Origin: VYFG01 sp022827325
GTDB lineage: Bacteria > Pseudomonadota > Gammaproteobacteria > Arenicellales > Poriferihabitantaceae
Direction: 5' to 3'
Length of the DNA: 16,341 bases
NCBI GenBank assembly: GCA_022827325.1
Contig: JAJDTE010000215.1
Location: 1-16,341 of the forward strand
Both the position numbers and the translations under genes were made by a program. Shown piece after piece: positions 1 through 6,757 of the stretch. The notes beneath the pieces were generated by a model. That model searched no databases. It was not told the origin of the DNA and saw only the letters and a list, made by a program, of their open reading frames with translations. The stretch's first letter is position 1, and every line of letters starts with the position of its first letter.

Positions 1-463
1 GCTTCACCAGGTGGTCGTCAAGTGCGAGGGCGCCGCCTACCTGGCGCCGCTGCTGTCATCCGATGAATGCGGGGTGTCGGAATCGGTCCGGCACGTGGTA
101 CGGGAGGGTTACGAGATTCCCGCCGCGGCCTACCTTTCCGCGTTGCGGCTCCGGCTGCCCATGCTGGAGGCATTCCTCGGCAGCGCCTTCGGCAACGCGG
201 ACGCCATACTGCTGCCCCTGTGCCCGGATGATGTCCCGGCAAGCGACCATCCCGACATCCAGGGGCTCTTCGCCCGCTCCGCGCGCTTTACCCGGTTTGT
301 GAACTACCTGGGATTGCCGGCGATCGCCTATCCGGTATGCCGGGACGACAACGGCATGCCGGTATCGGTCCAGTTGCTGGGCAAGCCCAGGGATGAATTT
401 ACCCTGCTCTCCCTTGCGGATGCCTTCGGGCGCGTCTCGGGCCGATTCGGTGAAGATACGTGA
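1..463 (+). CDS. Amidase signature family protein, C-terminal part (5' end outside window)
   Basis: The reading frame is open from base 2 to a TGA at 461-463, so the gene starts to the left and only about 153 C-terminal residues are visible. The end has the layout typical of amidase signature enzymes: a segment with AILLPLCP (the 'D-x-hydrophobic-x-P' strand), then RFVNYLGLPAIAYPV, and GMPVSVQLLGKPRDEFTLLSLAD, the conserved C-terminal stretch of the fold. The catalytic Lys-Ser-Ser residues lie upstream and cannot be checked. Enzymes of this family hydrolyse C-N bonds of amides in the cytoplasm; the substrate cannot be told from this piece. A GTG at position 11 is in frame but falls inside the domain, so it is not a likely start. 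The gene converges with the ABC permease gene on the other strand, with one base between the two stops and no terminator in between. It is a different protein from the amidase at 5443-6729. Confidence 0.88.
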   Translation, partial: LHQVVVKCEGAAYLAPLLSSDECGVSESVRHVVREGYEIPAAAYLSALRLRLPMLEAFLGSAFGNADAILLPLCPDDVPASDHPDIQGLFARSARFTRFVNYLGLPAIAYPVCRDDNGMPVSVQLLGKPRDEFTLLSLADAFGRVSGRFGEDT

Positions 464-464
464 T

Positions 465-1361
465 CTAGCGTTTCGATCTCTCGGCCCGGCGTTCCAGCCA
501 GTTGAACACGATGACGCAGGCGTAGCAGATTACGAAGTACATGACCGCGGTCAGGATCCAGACTTCAAATACCCGGGATGTGGAGACGCCGACCTCCACC
601 GCCATGAAGGTCAGCTCCTGGATCGAGATCAAAGAGACGATGGAGGAATCCTTGATCAGGATGATGAACTGGTTGGCCAGCGGCGGCATGATGCGTGAGA
701 CCGCCTGGGGCAGGATCACGTAGCGCATCACGTCCAAACCGGAAAGCCCCATGCTCTTGCCGGCTTCCCATTGCCCCCGGGGAATGGACTGGATGCCGGC
801 GCGGACAATTTCGGTGATGTAGGCACCCTCGAAGAGACTGAGGCAGATCAGCCCGGCGACGAAGTTTGAAAACAGCGACGGATCTCCCGCTACCATCCTG
901 ACCATCCACTGCACGAACTCCGAATCGCTGCGCGCCAGGTCATCCACGCCCAGCAGGGGCATCAGTTGGCTGGACAGGAAAAAGTAGAAGATGAAGATGA
1001 AGACAAGGGGCGGGGTGTTGCGCACCAGTTCAACATAGGTGCGGGCCACCATGCGCAGAAACAGGTTGTTGGAAATCCGGCAAAGCCCCATCACCACCCC
1101 GATCACGGCCGAGATCACGATGCCGATCACGGCCAGCCGCATGGTCAGTATCAGGCCTTCCAGCAGCAGGTTGGTCACCCACCGACCGGTATCCTCGTCC
1201 ACGTACGCCAGGAAGGGCATGACATGACCCCAGTTCCAGGTGTAGCGAAGCACGGTTTCGACCCGCACCACCACGAACACCATGAATCCGATCACCGTGG
1301 CGATGACCAGCAGGTCGATCCACGACCACCTGGTTTTCCTGTTCCGGCGCCCCGCCGTCAT
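465..1361 (-). CDS. Polar amino acid ABC transporter permease (GlnP/HisM-like)
   Basis: This 298-aa inner-membrane protein is one of two permease subunits of a polar amino acid uptake (PAAT) importer. It has several hydrophobic segments (about residues 15-33, 68-92, 115-135, 165-182, 255-285). The cytoplasmic EAA loop that docks on the ATPase is clear: EAGKSMGLSGLDVMRYVILPQA begins at about residue 199. YVELVRNTPPLV at about 109-120 is typical of the HisM/HisQ/GlnP branch. Its ATG overlaps the stop of the preceding permease gene by 4 nt (ATGA, 1358-1361), so translation is probably coupled. A long loop between the first two membrane segments (about 34-65) is also present in the partner and fits the larger PAAT permeases of the AapQ/AapM or YhdX/YhdY type. 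This is the last gene of the ATPase-permease-permease operon. The exact amino acid is unknown. Confidence 0.93.
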   Translation of the reverse strand: MTAGRRNRKTRWSWIDLLVIATVIGFMVFVVVRVETVLRYTWNWGHVMPFLAYVDEDTGRWVTNLLLEGLILTMRLAVIGIVISAVIGVVMGLCRISNNLFLRMVARTYVELVRNTPPLVFIFIFYFFLSSQLMPLLGVDDLARSDSEFVQWMVRMVAGDPSLFSNFVAGLICLSLFEGAYITEIVRAGIQSIPRGQWEAGKSMGLSGLDVMRYVILPQAVSRIMPPLANQFIILIKDSSIVSLISIQELTFMAVEVGVSTSRVFEVWILTAVMYFVICYACVIVFNWLERRAERSKR

Positions 1362-2170
1362 GTCCGCACCCGCACCCGCCGCTCAAGCCAGGTCACGAAC
1401 ACCGACAGGGTCAGGGTGATCACCAGGTAGATGCCCGCGACCGTGAACCAGATTTCGAAGCTCATGAAGGTATCGGCGATGATATTGCGCCCTTCCGTGG
1501 TCAGATCCGCCACGGCGATGACACTGACGATGGCGGAGTGCTTGATCAGGTTGATGATCTGCCCCGTCAGGGGCGGCAGCATCAGCGGTACCGCCTGGGG
1601 CAGGACGATGAACCGATAGGCATCGCGCCGACTGAGACCCACGGCGTCGCCGGCCTCCCACTGCCCCCGGTCCACCGACATGATGCCCGAGCGGATAATC
1701 TCGGCGACAAAGGAAGCCTCGTAGAATGTCAGGCAGATCACCCCGGTCCAGAACCGGTCCACGCCGAAAATGGGCGACAGCACGAAATAGAACAGGTAAA
1801 GCTGGACCAGCAGGGGCGTATTGCGCACCACTTCCAGGTAGATCGTCGCCAGCAGGCTGCCGGACCAGGAATTCGACATCCTGAGAAGCGCGGTAATGAG
1901 TCCGACCAGCAAGGTGAAAATGGTGCACCAGAATGTCATCTCCAGCGTCACCATCAGGCCCTTGGTCAGCTGTCCCGGATAGAGTTCCCCCTTGTACTCC
2001 TTCCAGAGGTACTCGGGAATGTTGTACCACTGCCACAGGTAACCCATTTCCGCCGCGCCGCGCAGCACCACCCATATCACGAGAGCCATGAATATGAGGA
2101 ATTGCAGCGTGGCAATCCATGGTGACTGTTGTGAAAGCCGCCACCAGCGTCTGACTTGGGTGCGGTTCAT
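1358..2170 (-). CDS. Polar amino acid ABC transporter permease (second subunit)
   Basis: This 270-aa permease is a paralog of the 298-aa permease that follows it, and the two probably form the heterodimeric membrane channel. Hydrophobic segments lie at about residues 20-37, 72-96, 117-136, 142-158 and 245-262. The EAA loop starts at about residue 172 with EAGDAVGLSRRDAYRFIVLPQA, and YLEVVRNTPLLV at about 111-122 is the family's second landmark. Nine bases separate its start from the stop of the ATPase gene. No purine-rich ribosome site is visible before ATG 2168-2170, so reinitiation after the ATPase gene is likely. An N-terminal stretch rich in Trp and Arg (about residues 6-20) precedes the first membrane segment. 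Family and role are secure from the sequence; the substrate is not. Confidence 0.93.
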   Translation of the reverse strand: MNRTQVRRWWRLSQQSPWIATLQFLIFMALVIWVVLRGAAEMGYLWQWYNIPEYLWKEYKGELYPGQLTKGLMVTLEMTFWCTIFTLLVGLITALLRMSNSWSGSLLATIYLEVVRNTPLLVQLYLFYFVLSPIFGVDRFWTGVICLTFYEASFVAEIIRSGIMSVDRGQWEAGDAVGLSRRDAYRFIVLPQAVPLMLPPLTGQIINLIKHSAIVSVIAVADLTTEGRNIIADTFMSFEIWFTVAGIYLVITLTLSVFVTWLERRVRVRT

Positions 2171-2179
2171 CGGGAAGGA

Positions 2180-2929
2180 TCAGTGCGAGAGGATCTGGCT
2201 GAGAAAAAGCTGCGTTCTCTCGCTTTCCGGGGCGGTAAAGAAGTCCGCAGGCGGCGCCGACTCCACGATCTCCCCGTGGTCCATGAAGACCATGGTATCC
2301 GCCACGGTCTTGGCAAAACCCATTTCATGGGTAACGACGATCATGGTCATGCCTTCCCGGGCCAGTTCGATCATGACATCGAGAACCTCCTTGATCATTT
2401 CAGGATCCAGCGCGGACGTGGGCTCATCGAACAGCATGATCCGGGGCTTCATGCAAAGGCTGCGGGCGATGGCCACGCGCTGCTGCTGACCGCCGGACAG
2501 CTGGCTCGGATACTTGTTGGCCTGATCCGGAATCTGCACCCTCTCCAGGTACTGCATGGCCACTTCCTCGGCCTCCTTCAGGGACAGCTTTCTCGCCCGC
2601 ATGGGCGCCAGGGTCAGGTTGCGCAGCACCGTGAGATGGGGAAACAGGTTGAACTGCTGAAACACCATGCCCACTTCCCTGCGAACCGCAAGGATGTTGC
2701 CCATGTCCTCGGTGAGTTCCTTGCCGTCCACCACGATGCGTCCGGCATCATGTTCCTCCAGCCGGTTGATGCAACGGATCATGGTGGACTTGCCGGAACC
2801 CGAAGGACCGCAGACCACCACCCGTTCCCCCAACTGCACTTCCATGTTGATACTCTTCAATGCCTGGAAATCTCCGAAGAACTTGCTTACATCGGTAAGA
2901 CGGATGATCGGATCCGAAGTATCTGTCAT
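2180..2929 (-). CDS. Polar amino acid ABC transporter ATP-binding protein (GlnQ/HisP-like)
   Basis: This 249-aa cytoplasmic ATPase powers the importer formed with the next two permeases. All nucleotide-binding motifs are intact: Walker A GPSGSGKST (41-49), Q-loop Gln91 in VFQQFNLFPH, signature LSGGQQQ (144-150), Walker B IMLFDEP (164-170, with Asp168 and Glu169), D-loop SALD and switch His201. The length and the FNLFPHLTVLRN stretch match the HisP/GlnQ/GltL group. Just upstream of the ATG, three hexamers read AGAACC, AGAACC, AGAATC in place of a clear Shine-Dalgarno sequence. It is the first gene of a three-gene minus-strand operon. Its binding protein is transcribed in the opposite direction about 240 bp away, so both units probably share a control region. 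Confidence 0.95.
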   Translation of the reverse strand: MTDTSDPIIRLTDVSKFFGDFQALKSINMEVQLGERVVVCGPSGSGKSTMIRCINRLEEHDAGRIVVDGKELTEDMGNILAVRREVGMVFQQFNLFPHLTVLRNLTLAPMRARKLSLKEAEEVAMQYLERVQIPDQANKYPSQLSGGQQQRVAIARSLCMKPRIMLFDEPTSALDPEMIKEVLDVMIELAREGMTMIVVTHEMGFAKTVADTMVFMDHGEIVESAPPADFFTAPESERTQLFLSQILSH

Positions 2930-2950
2930 GATTCTGGTTCTGGTTCTGTG
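2930..2950 (-). repeat. Hexamer repeat in the leader of the ATPase gene
   Basis: On the plus strand, TTCTGG occurs twice and is followed by TTCTGT, directly against the ATG of the ATPase gene (2927-2929). On the coding strand this reads AGAACC, AGAACC, AGAATC. It occupies the place where a ribosome binding site would sit. A 6-bp unit here could change copy number by slippage and alter translation, but three imperfect copies is a short array. Confidence 0.5.
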
Positions 2951-2953
2951 AAG

Positions 2954-2965
2954 CCGGGCGCCCGG
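2954..2965. promoter_or_regulatory. 12-bp perfect GC palindrome upstream of the ATPase gene
   Basis: CCGGGCGCCCGG is a perfect palindrome 25 bp before the start codon of the ABC ATPase gene. It lies just downstream of a TAGAAT hexamer (minus strand, 2974-2969) that could be a -10 element. No convincing -35 box goes with that hexamer. The palindrome could be an operator or a chance GC-rich palindrome; function is inference. Confidence 0.3.
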
Positions 2966-3075
2966 GTCATTCTAGCATGAAGCCATTTCGGCATTGCCCA
3001 TTCCGGCACGTGGAAAAGAATAACCGGATGTTATGCGAAGCGATTGGAATCAGGAGTTCTCCGGGTTTATCCGGA

Positions 3076-3106
3076 TTGATTACAATGCCCCATTCTTGTC
3101 TATAAT
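3076..3106 (+). promoter_or_regulatory. Sigma70-type promoter of the amino acid-binding protein gene
   Basis: A perfect -10 hexamer TATAAT lies at 3101-3106. The best -35 match is TTGATT at 3076-3081 with a 19-bp spacer, slightly long. Transcription would start near 3112-3114, leaving a leader of about 57 nt before the chosen ATG at 3171. This promoter excludes the in-frame ATG at 3033, which lies upstream of it, as the true start. Confidence 0.7.
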
Positions 3107-3118
3107 GGCAGCCTCGAT

Positions 3119-3136
3119 GCGGTCCGTAGAGACCGC
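3119..3136 (+). promoter_or_regulatory. Inverted repeat in the leader of the binding protein gene
   Basis: GCGGTC (3119-3124) and GACCGC (3131-3136) are perfect inverted arms around a 6-nt loop, starting about 6 nt past the predicted transcription start. That position suits an operator or a 5' stabilising hairpin. The arms are short, so chance occurrence is possible. Confidence 0.35.
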
Positions 3137-3170
3137 TCCATATCAGACACCATACTACCCGGAGACAATG

Positions 3171-4016
3171 ATGAAGAAACGAAATCTATTAATCACCATC
3201 GCCGCCATGGTGCTTGGGGCCCTGGTGGGCTCCCAGGCACTGGCGCAAAACGATCTTGCCGCATCCAGTACGCTTGAGGACATCAAGAAGCGCAAGGTGC
3301 TGAAGGTGGGTTTTTCCACGTTCGTGCCGTGGGCGATGCGTAACAGCAAGGGCGAATTCATCGGCTTCGAGATCGAGGTCGCCCGCAAGCTCGCGGCAGA
3401 CAACGGCTGGGAAGTCGAACATATCTCGACTGCCTGGGACGGCATCATTCCCGCGCTGATTGCCGGCAAGTTCGATGTCATCATCGGCGGCATGTCGGCC
3501 ACGCCGAAGCGTTCCCAGACGGTGAATTTCACCATCCCCTATGCCTATTCCACGATCACGATGTCCGCCAACAAGGAACTGGCAGGTGATTTCAAGACCT
3601 TCGAGGATTTCAACCGGCCCGATGTCACGCTGGCGGTGCGCCGCGGAAGCTCCAACGTGGAATGGATGAAAGCGCATTTCCCCAATGCCGAGTACACCTA
3701 TTTCGATTCCGACCCGCTGGCATTCCAGGAGGTACTGAACGGCAATGCCCACGGCGTGGTCAGCGCGGAACCCAAGCCGTCCCTGTACACGCTCGCCAAC
3801 AGCGATGTGCTGTTCAAGCCGTTCGGCGATGAGAAGTTCAACTATTATCCCGGCGGCCTCGCGGTCCGCAAGGGGGATCCGGACTTCCTGACATTCCTCA
3901 ACACATGGATCCAGCTTCATACTGCCAATGGCTGGCTCCAGGAACGGAAGCGGTACTGGTTCGAGACGGACGGCTGGTTCGGTGAAGTGGATGACAACCC
4001 CTTTGTCGTCAAGTAA
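3171..4016 (+). CDS. Polar amino acid ABC transporter substrate-binding protein (SBP family 3)
   Basis: This 281-aa periplasmic receptor delivers ligand to the divergently encoded ATPase/permease complex. It has a Sec signal peptide: positive MKKR, hydrophobic core about 6-20, probable cleavage after ALA at residue 25. The mature part has family 3 landmarks: VLKVGFSTFVPWAM (about 43-56), GFEIEVARKLA (65-75), AWDGIIPALIAGKFDVIIGGMS (88-109), then Arg114 in TPKRSQTVNF, the arginine that binds the ligand's alpha-carboxylate in HisJ-like proteins. The site that usually offers an acidic residue to the ligand's amino group reads SAEPKP, with Glu200. ATG 3171 was preferred to the adjacent ATG 3168 because GGAGA at 3161-3165 is 5 nt away from it rather than 2. 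The gene ends at a strong terminator. The ligand is most likely an amino acid or close derivative. Confidence 0.93.
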   Translation: MKKRNLLITIAAMVLGALVGSQALAQNDLAASSTLEDIKKRKVLKVGFSTFVPWAMRNSKGEFIGFEIEVARKLAADNGWEVEHISTAWDGIIPALIAGKFDVIIGGMSATPKRSQTVNFTIPYAYSTITMSANKELAGDFKTFEDFNRPDVTLAVRRGSSNVEWMKAHFPNAEYTYFDSDPLAFQEVLNGNAHGVVSAEPKPSLYTLANSDVLFKPFGDEKFNYYPGGLAVRKGDPDFLTFLNTWIQLHTANGWLQERKRYWFETDGWFGEVDDNPFVVK

Positions 4017-4055
4017 GACCCGCCATGGCGTTTCGATACGCTGAACCCGTCTGGG

Positions 4056-4084
4056 AAACCCGCGCCCCGCGCGGGTTTTCTTTT
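4056..4084 (+). terminator. Intrinsic terminator after the binding protein gene
   Basis: A 9-bp perfect stem, AAACCCGCG (4056-4064) with CGCGGGTTT (4070-4078) and a 5-nt loop, runs into the tract TTTTCTTTT (4076-4084). It starts about 40 nt after the stop of the binding protein gene. It would separate that gene from the oxygenase gene starting at 4123, or act as an attenuator if the two share a promoter. Confidence 0.9.
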
Positions 4085-4122
4085 CAGCACCGGCGTAAAT
4101 GCGGCCGGCGGGCAGGTCGCCC

Positions 4123-4950
4123 ATGAGTCAATTGAACCGGTTCGTCGACCTGGACCGATATCCGATACACCGGCTGAAGCACGCGGAAGGAAGGTCGCTG
4201 GTATCGAAGTGCCGGCAGGAAATTGCAGGCAACTCCTTTTGCGCCCTGCCTGGCTTTATCCTGCCGGAGGCGCTTGCCCTGCTGTCCCGGGAAGCGGTGT
4301 CGCTGGAAAACATCGCCCGGCGCCTTGATTATCCCGTCACGCTGTACAGCTGGATGGACAATTCCGGATTTCCGGACGACCATCCGAGATCCGCGCTTCT
4401 CAAGCGACGATGCGGGGCGATTACCGCGGACCAGTTCGCCGGGGATTCGCAGTGCCGGGCACTGTACGAATGCGACGAAATCACGGATTTCGTCAGAAGC
4501 CTGCTCGGCTACGATACGCTGTACCGGTCCGCCGACCCCGCCATTTCCCTGCGCATGAACGTGATGGGGACGGGGGATATCTTCGACTGGCATTTCGACA
4601 CCAATGACGGCGCCGTGTCACTGCTCCTGCAATGCGCGGACCGCGGCGGCGTCTTCGAGTATGCCCCGCTGATCCGCAGCGAGGAGGATGAAAACTACGC
4701 CGCCGTCTCGGCCATCGTGAATGGCCTCGCGGAGCCCCGCCGCGCCGAAATGCCGCCGGGAACGTTCATGCTGTTCATGGGAAGGCGGAGCCTGCACCGG
4801 GTGTCCGCGGTCGGAGCAACACAGAACCTCAGGCACAGCCTTCTGTTCAGCTACGACCGCCGGCCCGGCATGACCTTTCCGGAAGAGACCCGCAAGCGCC
4901 TGACGGAACCGTCCGGCGATCCCTACCGCGGCGCATTGACGCCCGGGTAG
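4123..4950 (+). CDS. 2-oxoglutarate/Fe(II)-dependent oxygenase, HalD/BesD-like, with hydroxylase HxD motif
   Basis: This 275-aa protein has the core of the Fe(II)/2-oxoglutarate oxygenase jelly-roll fold. HFD at 157-159 supplies His157 and Asp159, His225 in SLHRV is the distal ligand, and Arg237 in LRHSLLFSYD fits the 2-oxoglutarate anchor. The context NVMGTGDIFDWHFDTND, then VSLLLQ, GGVFEYAP and PPGTFMLFMGRRS, recalls the HalD/BesD group of free amino acid halogenases and hydroxylases. Known halogenases replace the Asp with Gly to make room for chloride; this protein keeps Asp, so hydroxylation is predicted. ATG 4123 was preferred over ATG 4099: GGCAGG lies just upstream and the protein then starts MSQLNRF. 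It follows an amino acid importer's binding protein gene, separated by the terminator at 4056-4084, which supports an amino acid substrate. I see no promoter of its own. The family assignment is from memory of motifs. Confidence 0.75.
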   Translation: MSQLNRFVDLDRYPIHRLKHAEGRSLVSKCRQEIAGNSFCALPGFILPEALALLSREAVSLENIARRLDYPVTLYSWMDNSGFPDDHPRSALLKRRCGAITADQFAGDSQCRALYECDEITDFVRSLLGYDTLYRSADPAISLRMNVMGTGDIFDWHFDTNDGAVSLLLQCADRGGVFEYAPLIRSEEDENYAAVSAIVNGLAEPRRAEMPPGTFMLFMGRRSLHRVSAVGATQNLRHSLLFSYDRRPGMTFPEETRKRLTEPSGDPYRGALTPG

Positions 4951-4956
4951 TCGCCG

Positions 4957-5424
4957 CTACTTGACCAGATCAAAGGATTCCAGGACGACCGTCAGATCGT
5001 CCCGCCATTCCCTTCCCCACACGCCGAGCTGGAGCTTGAAGTAATCCTCGTGAATACGTGACCAGTATTCCAGACTGCCGTCGCCCTCCCCTTCCCGGGC
5101 GGCGAACGCCGCGTCCACCTCGCGGAACGGGCGCTCCTCGACCTTGACCATCTTCAGCACGCAGGCAGGCGTCATGTCTTCCCACAGGATGACCCAGTAA
5201 TCCCCCTCCTTTCGCCTGGTGACGTGATTGATTTCGAAGTCCATGGCCAGATGCGCTGTGGCGCGCTTGGTTTCATCGATGGCAAGCTGGGTCACGTGGT
5301 CGCCATAGTCGGCGAATCGCGGATCACCGAACGTGCTGCAATGGTATTCCTCGGCCTCAATGCCGAACTTTCGTCTGGCTTCAGCCCAGTAGGCTTCCAC
5401 TTCGGGGGTTTTCTCTCCAATCAT
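4957..5424 (-). CDS. ASCH domain-containing protein
   Basis: This 155-aa protein matches the larger ASCH-domain group by its ordered motifs. ETKRATAHL (51-59) is the family's K-x-x-T box. GDYWVILWEDMTPACVLKMVKVEERPF (74-100) is the 'control of input to a cofactor pocket' beta segment, and EGEGDGSLEYWSRIHEDYF (111-129) is nearly diagnostic. ASCH domains have an RNA-binding PUA-like fold. In E. coli YqfB a Lys, a Thr three residues later and a Glu make an N4-acetylcytidine amidohydrolase, and Lys53/Thr56 here keep that spacing. Others of this size have been described as RNases, so the function is open. GGAGA lies 7 nt before ATG 5424. It is the last gene of the long minus-strand operon, 18 bp after the amidase, and converges with the oxygenase gene with only 6 bp between stops and no visible terminator. 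Confidence 0.85.
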   Translation of the reverse strand: MIGEKTPEVEAYWAEARRKFGIEAEEYHCSTFGDPRFADYGDHVTQLAIDETKRATAHLAMDFEINHVTRRKEGDYWVILWEDMTPACVLKMVKVEERPFREVDAAFAAREGEGDGSLEYWSRIHEDYFKLQLGVWGREWRDDLTVVLESFDLVK

Positions 5425-5442
5425 GGTGGTTTCTCCGGATTC

Positions 5443-6729
5443 TCAGTTCAGGTTCAGTGAGGCTTGAATCCACTGCGCATCCCTGAGCAGTGCATTGTCT
5501 TCGTCGAGTCTGCCGATCAGTTGTATGCCGAGCGGCAGACCGGCCGGCCCCCTGCCCGCCGGCAGGGTGACCGAGGGCACCTTGAGCAATGTCCACATGC
5601 GGCTGAATATCGGGTTCCCCGTGGACCCAAGGCCCAGGGGAGCTTCGCCGGTTGCGCTCGGCGCCAGCAGGACATCGTAGCGGTCAAACAGCGATGCCAG
5701 TTGATTCATCGCCCCGGCTGCCTGTCCCTTCAGGCCCCTGTAGGCGTCATGGGTGACCGCCCGGCCCGTCTCCATCAGTTCGCGGAACTGCGGACTCAGG
5801 AGGTCGGCGTGGGCGAGATATTCGTGGGCCCGGGCGCGGGCGGCCTCGAACGCCATGATGCCGTTGTGACAGTCCGCAAGATCACCGAACCCTGGCGGCA
5901 GCTCCACCTCTTCCGTGGGCGTCAGGTCGGCCAGTGAGCCGGCGGCCCTGGTCAGCAGGCTCCTTGTGGCGTCGTCCGCCAGTTCCCAGTGGGGCGTTTT
6001 CACGAAAGCGACCCGGGGGCCATCGCCGTTCCCGCGCGGCACGAGATCGGCCCGGTCCCCGCACAGGACGGACCGCATCAATGGTATATCCTCGATCTCC
6101 CTGCAGAAGAACCCCAGGGTATCCAGCGACGGCGCCAGGCCGCAGATGCCCTGCAGGTCGAAACTGCCCCAGGAGGCCTTGTAGCCGATCACCCCGCAAT
6201 ACGCCGCGGGGCGGGTCACCGAAGCGGCGGTCTGGGTGCCGAAGGCGAACGGCAGCATGCCATCCGCCACGGCCGCGGCGGAACCCATGGAAGAGCCGCC
6301 GGGCGTGTGTTCGGGGTTGTGGGGGTTGACCGTGCGCCCGGGAGAGAAATAGGCGAACTCCGTGGTGACGGTCTTGCCGAAGAGATTGCCGCCCGCGGCG
6401 CGGCACAGGGCTACGCAACTGGCGTCCCCATGGGGCATGCGCCCACGGTAGATCGGCGAGCCCCAGGCAGCGGTATGTCCCCGCATGTCGATCACGTCCT
6501 TGACGCCGATCGGAGCGCCCCGGAGCGGTCCGGCGTCCGGCATGCCGTCCAGCCGCCGTGCGGACTCCAGCACTTCCTCTTCGTCGAAGCTCTCGAAGGC
6601 GCCCACCGTGGATTCCCGGGCCCGGATCCGCGAGACAAACGCTTCGGCAACTTCGGCACAGGAAGCCCGCTCCTCCCGGATCTGCCGCACGATGCGGTTG
6701 AGGCCGAGCCGATTGAGTTCACCTGTCAT
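5443..6729 (-). CDS. Amidase (amidase signature family)
   Basis: This complete 428-aa amidase has the full Ser-cisSer-Lys triad: Lys77 in PIGVKDVIDMRGH, cis-Ser146 in TPGGSSMGSAAAVADG (142-157) and nucleophile Ser170 in GTQTAASVTRPAAYCGVIGYK (164-184). The usual GSDTGGSIR box is changed to GTQTAASVTR, which is seen in subgroups of unknown specificity. The C-terminus has VTLPAGRGPAGLPLGIQLIGR, as expected. It hydrolyses an amide, releasing a carboxylic acid and ammonia or an amine, in the cytoplasm (no signal peptide). TAAGG lies 7 nt before ATG 6729. The gene is 28 bp downstream of the DUF1116 gene and 18 bp upstream of the ASCH gene, so all are probably co-transcribed. A role in nitrogen release from the imported or oxidised compound is inference. 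A GatA role is unlikely: the neighbourhood lacks gatB and gatC and the protein is short. Confidence 0.92.
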   Translation of the reverse strand: MTGELNRLGLNRIVRQIREERASCAEVAEAFVSRIRARESTVGAFESFDEEEVLESARRLDGMPDAGPLRGAPIGVKDVIDMRGHTAAWGSPIYRGRMPHGDASCVALCRAAGGNLFGKTVTTEFAYFSPGRTVNPHNPEHTPGGSSMGSAAAVADGMLPFAFGTQTAASVTRPAAYCGVIGYKASWGSFDLQGICGLAPSLDTLGFFCREIEDIPLMRSVLCGDRADLVPRGNGDGPRVAFVKTPHWELADDATRSLLTRAAGSLADLTPTEEVELPPGFGDLADCHNGIMAFEAARARAHEYLAHADLLSPQFRELMETGRAVTHDAYRGLKGQAAGAMNQLASLFDRYDVLLAPSATGEAPLGLGSTGNPIFSRMWTLLKVPSVTLPAGRGPAGLPLGIQLIGRLDEDNALLRDAQWIQASLNLN

Positions 6730-6757
6730 GGCACTACCTTACCCGGCAACGGAATCC

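Noticed and set aside
3033..3170. In-frame start upstream of the family 3 binding protein at 3033
   Set aside because: It lies before the TATAAT promoter and would put 46 residues ahead of a clear signal peptide; ATG 3171 has a properly spaced ribosome site.
4099..4122. Oxygenase start at 4099
   Set aside because: It adds eight residues with no family match and no ribosome site; kept only as an alternative.
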